Assembly: GCA_900769275.1 (NCBI GenBank)
Contig: CAAGGA010000078.1
Span: 1 to 9,925 of the forward strand
DNA length: 9,925 bases
Direction: 5' to 3'
DNA from: an uncultured Prevotella sp.
Lineage (GTDB): Bacteria; Bacteroidota; Bacteroidia; Bacteroidales; Bacteroidaceae
Made by a program: the position numbers and the translations under genes
The notes under the pieces: model-generated
Databases searched by the model: none
What the model was told of the DNA's origin: nothing
The model's input: the letters and a program-made list of their open reading frames with translations, nothing else
Shown here: piece by piece, positions 7,459 to 9,925 of the stretch
Layout of the letters: every line of letters begins with the position of its first letter
Position numbering within the stretch: position 1 is the stretch's first letter

Positions 7459-9873
7459 ATGATAAAAAGACTCGTAGCAAACATCATGTTTGCCCTTTCC
7501 TTTGCTTCACTCGCTCCTGCACAAGAGGCAGGAGCGGGTGGGGAATTGTTACCATGGCAGACCGCTCCTACTCCTATCGACAGTTTCATAAGAAAAGATG
7601 CCGTCATAAAGAAAGGGTTTATCAACTATTACTGCCAGGACAAACGACACTTTCTCGAAGTGCCCGATGAGGTCATAGGACGAGACATCCTCGTCATGGT
7701 AACCATATCCAAAGGCGCATACCGCAAGGAACGTACTCAGGATATGCGTTTCGGCTATGGGGGTGACGGCGTATTTGAAAAGATGATACGCCTGCAATTG
7801 GCAAACGGCTACATCTATATCACCCAGCCATCCCCCTCATACCTTAATGACACTACTGCCATCAACTACCAATACCTGCTCAACAAGACCGCTCCCATAA
7901 GCCACGCCCTCAAGATGGTGGCACAAAGTCCTACGACAACTCTCGTAGATGTCACCGACATGATTATGGATGACGATGCCCTCTTCTCACTCAAAGGAGC
8001 CGTGGCGGAACTGAAACTCGGGATGCCACAGAGCGAACTCACGGAGATAAAACGCGTGGAAGCGTTCCCCGAGAACATCAACTTCATATCACAGAGAGCA
8101 TACACCCTCAATGAACCCGCAAAGGGAGAACTCAATACATCCCTATGGGAAGTCTGTTCATCATGGATGCTCCTGCCTGAAATTCCCATGATGCCAAAGA
8201 TAGAGGACACAAGAGTCGGGTACTTCACGCATGGACTGACCGGACTCTCTGCGCGCAACGACATCAACTTTCTCGGAGTCATGGCGGCACACTGGCGGTT
8301 AGAGCCGAAAGAAGAAGACCTGCAACGTTACCTCGCCGGAGAACTCGTAGAACCAAAGAAACCTATCATCTACTATATCGACCCTGCAACTCCCGACTAT
8401 CTTAAACCTCATTTCATCAAGGCTGTCAATGTATGGCAGGAAGCCTTTGAACGAGCAGGCTTCAAAAACGCCATTCATGCAGAGATAGCTCCGGACGATT
8501 CCACGTACAATCAGGGCGACATACGCTATCCTTTCATCTCCTACAAGGCATCGCCCATACCGAATGCCTACGGACCTCACGTCATTGACCCACGGTCGGG
8601 GGAGATTATCAATACCCATATCGGCATATATCACTCCGTGCTCGACCTCGTACAGCGATGGTATTTCGTCATGTGTTCGCCCGTGGACAAACGTGCCCGC
8701 AAATATCCTCTCGACAAAGAGGCTCTCGCAGAAATCATGGAAACAGTACTTACACATGAAGTAGGGCACACCCTCGGTCTGCGTCACAACTTTATAGGCT
8801 CCACGGCATACGATGCTGACTCGCTCCGCTGCTCCGACTTTATCTGCCGCAACGGGCTCGGAGCATCAATAATGGACTACCAACGTTTCAACTTCATTGC
8901 GCAGCCCGGTGACCGGATGAAGCCGCAAGACCTCGTACCGCACATCGGAGAGTATGACAAGTTTGCCATAGAGTGGGCTTATCGCTATCGCCCTAACGGC
9001 AATCTCTCCCAGCAGACCGCCGAACTGCGCCAGTGGGTCACAGACAGACGGGCAGAAGACCCGCGCCGACTGTATTTAAAAGAAACCACACTGGGTGACT
9101 GCCGAGTACTCAGCGAGGATGCTTCATCCGATGACATAAAGGCAAACAGGTATGGAATGAAGAACCTGCAGTACATCATGGACCACATAGAGGAATGGAC
9201 TCCTGTAGAAGGAAAAGAGTACTTCTCGCTCAGACGCAGGTATCTATCCGTGCTCAATCAATACGACAACTACATATCGCATATCGTAAAACACATCGCA
9301 AGCCATCAAGACGACAACTGCGACCGTAACGAACACTATAAGGTCAATGAACACCTCTCCAAGGCAAGACAGATGGAAGCATTGGAGTTTCTCGACGAAT
9401 ACCTCATAAAAGAGCAGAAATGGCTCTTCCGCAAGCCGCTGATGGAACGCACTGGCGTAGATTACGACAACTACGGCATTGCCTTCGCCACTCAACAACT
9501 GGGCATAACGCTGTTGAAATACTCCGACCTGAACACGCAATCTCCTCAGGATGATGACCTCAAGCCACAGGAACTCTTCGACTTTCTCTACGACAAGATA
9601 TATGCAGAAAAGAACAAGCTACCCTCTCTCTCCTATTACGACATGAGACTGCAGAAAGATTTCATGGCTTCCATCACGATGAATGCCGAGAACTGGGTAG
9701 CAATCCAGTTCTCCATGGCAACGCTCCTCAACGACATGATGCGGAAAATAAAAGAGGATGCCATGCAGAAAGCCGCCTCCTCCGATGACTTCCTGCAGAA
9801 GAACCATCACCTTGCCATCGCCAATTTCGTCACCATCTGGGAGAAAGAAAGCAACGAGGGGCTGGCGGAATAA
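7459..9873 (+). CDS. Secreted zinc-dependent metalloprotease, DUF5118-DUF5117-DUF4953 architecture
   Basis: An 804-residue predicted zinc protease. I chose the ATG at 7459 because it starts directly with a good signal peptide (MIKRLVANIMFALSFASLAP, cleavage near APA/Q at about 21-22). An in-frame TTG at 7408 would add 17 charged residues in front of it. There is no lipobox Cys, so the product should be periplasmic or released. The N-terminal part (about 37-83, KKGFINYYCQDKRHFLEVPD) matches the DUF5118 pattern, and about 90-285 fits DUF5117. The catalytic part carries HEVGHTLGLRH (433-443), the extended metzincin HExxHxxGxxH with Glu434 as the expected general base and three His zinc ligands. 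A Met-turn, SIMDY (Met472), lies 29 residues after the third His. All catalytic residues look intact. Specific substrate is unknown; genes of this type often accompany SusCD pairs in Bacteroidota. It is the last gene of the run, 55 bases after the lipoprotein gene, and a short tandem repeat follows its stop codon. Confidence 0.92.
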   Translation: MIKRLVANIMFALSFASLAPAQEAGAGGELLPWQTAPTPIDSFIRKDAVIKKGFINYYCQDKRHFLEVPDEVIGRDILVMVTISKGAYRKERTQDMRFGYGGDGVFEKMIRLQLANGYIYITQPSPSYLNDTTAINYQYLLNKTAPISHALKMVAQSPTTTLVDVTDMIMDDDALFSLKGAVAELKLGMPQSELTEIKRVEAFPENINFISQRAYTLNEPAKGELNTSLWEVCSSWMLLPEIPMMPKIEDTRVGYFTHGLTGLSARNDINFLGVMAAHWRLEPKEEDLQRYLAGELVEPKKPIIYYIDPATPDYLKPHFIKAVNVWQEAFERAGFKNAIHAEIAPDDSTYNQGDIRYPFISYKASPIPNAYGPHVIDPRSGEIINTHIGIYHSVLDLVQRWYFVMCSPVDKRARKYPLDKEALAEIMETVLTHEVGHTLGLRHNFIGSTAYDADSLRCSDFICRNGLGASIMDYQRFNFIAQPGDRMKPQDLVPHIGEYDKFAIEWAYRYRPNGNLSQQTAELRQWVTDRRAEDPRRLYLKETTLGDCRVLSEDASSDDIKANRYGMKNLQYIMDHIEEWTPVEGKEYFSLRRRYLSVLNQYDNYISHIVKHIASHQDDNCDRNEHYKVNEHLSKARQMEALEFLDEYLIKEQKWLFRKPLMERTGVDYDNYGIAFATQQLGITLLKYSDLNTQSPQDDDLKPQELFDFLYDKIYAEKNKLPSLSYYDMRLQKDFMASITMNAENWVAIQFSMATLLNDMMRKIKEDAMQKAASSDDFLQKNHHLAIANFVTIWEKESNEGLAE

Positions 9874-9905
9874 TTATACGGTTTTAAGGTTATACGGTTT
9901 TAAGG
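9874..9905. repeat. 16-base tandem repeat directly after the last gene
   Basis: The unit ttatacggttttaagg occurs at 9874-9889 and again, identically, at 9890-9905. A degenerate third unit starts at 9906 (ttgtgcgg matches the first eight bases at six positions) and may continue to or past the window end. The array begins at the base after the stop codon of the protease gene. It has no dyad symmetry that would make it a terminator. Its role is unknown; it looks like an intergenic short-repeat tract. Confidence 0.75.
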
Positions 9906-9925
9906 TTGTGCGGAAGTTACAATCA

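Noticed and set aside
7866..8282. 138-residue open frame on the minus strand
   Set aside because: Also fully inside the protease gene on the opposite strand, Ser/Ala-rich without recognisable motifs; a shadow frame.
8299..8787. 162-residue open frame on the minus strand, opposite the protease gene
   Set aside because: It lies entirely opposite the catalytic region of a well-supported gene, has no family landmarks or signal sequence, and is explained by the codon usage of the sense strand.

Overview
The window reads as one Bacteroidales nutrient-uptake locus. Its overall look (Prevotella/Bacteroides-like protein signatures, moderate GC coding sequence, A-rich leaders without Shine-Dalgarno sequences, FecR/SusC/SusD families) points to Bacteroidota, and I would guess Prevotellaceae or Bacteroidaceae. 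The genus is not provable from this sequence alone. There are no RNA genes, insertion sequences, CRISPR repeats or phage genes that I can see.

Layout: bases 1-144 are non-coding and hold two inverted repeats, the first followed by a T-tract like an intrinsic terminator. Five genes then run on the + strand: a FecR-type anti-sigma factor (145-1296), a SusC/RagA-type TonB-dependent outer-membrane transporter with an N-terminal STN signalling domain (1339-4917), its SusD/RagB-type surface lipoprotein (4957-6372), a lipoprotein that appears to be a degenerate relative of the SusCD-associated zinc metallohydrolases (6387-7403), and a secreted metzincin-like zinc protease of the DUF5118-DUF5117-DUF4953 architecture (7459-9873). 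Gaps between genes are 42, 39, 14 and 55 bases with no terminator-like structure, so the five genes are probably one transcription unit. The last 52 bases carry a short 16-base tandem repeat.

How the parts fit: the STN domain of the SusC homologue should contact the periplasmic part of FecR and report substrate binding. FecR in turn would control an ECF sigma factor, which is not encoded in this window and may lie just to the left. SusC and SusD form the outer-membrane import pair. The secreted protease with an intact HEVGHTLGLRH site and the accompanying lipoprotein suggest that the cargo is a peptide or protein-derived molecule rather than a glycan, since no glycoside hydrolase, lyase or sulfatase is present. 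That substrate assignment is inference.

The most interesting point is the fourth gene. By its layout it resembles the 'substrate import-associated zinc metallohydrolase' lipoproteins, but where HExxH is expected it reads DEWTS and no HExxH occurs anywhere, so it may be a non-catalytic binding partner beside a second, catalytically intact protease.
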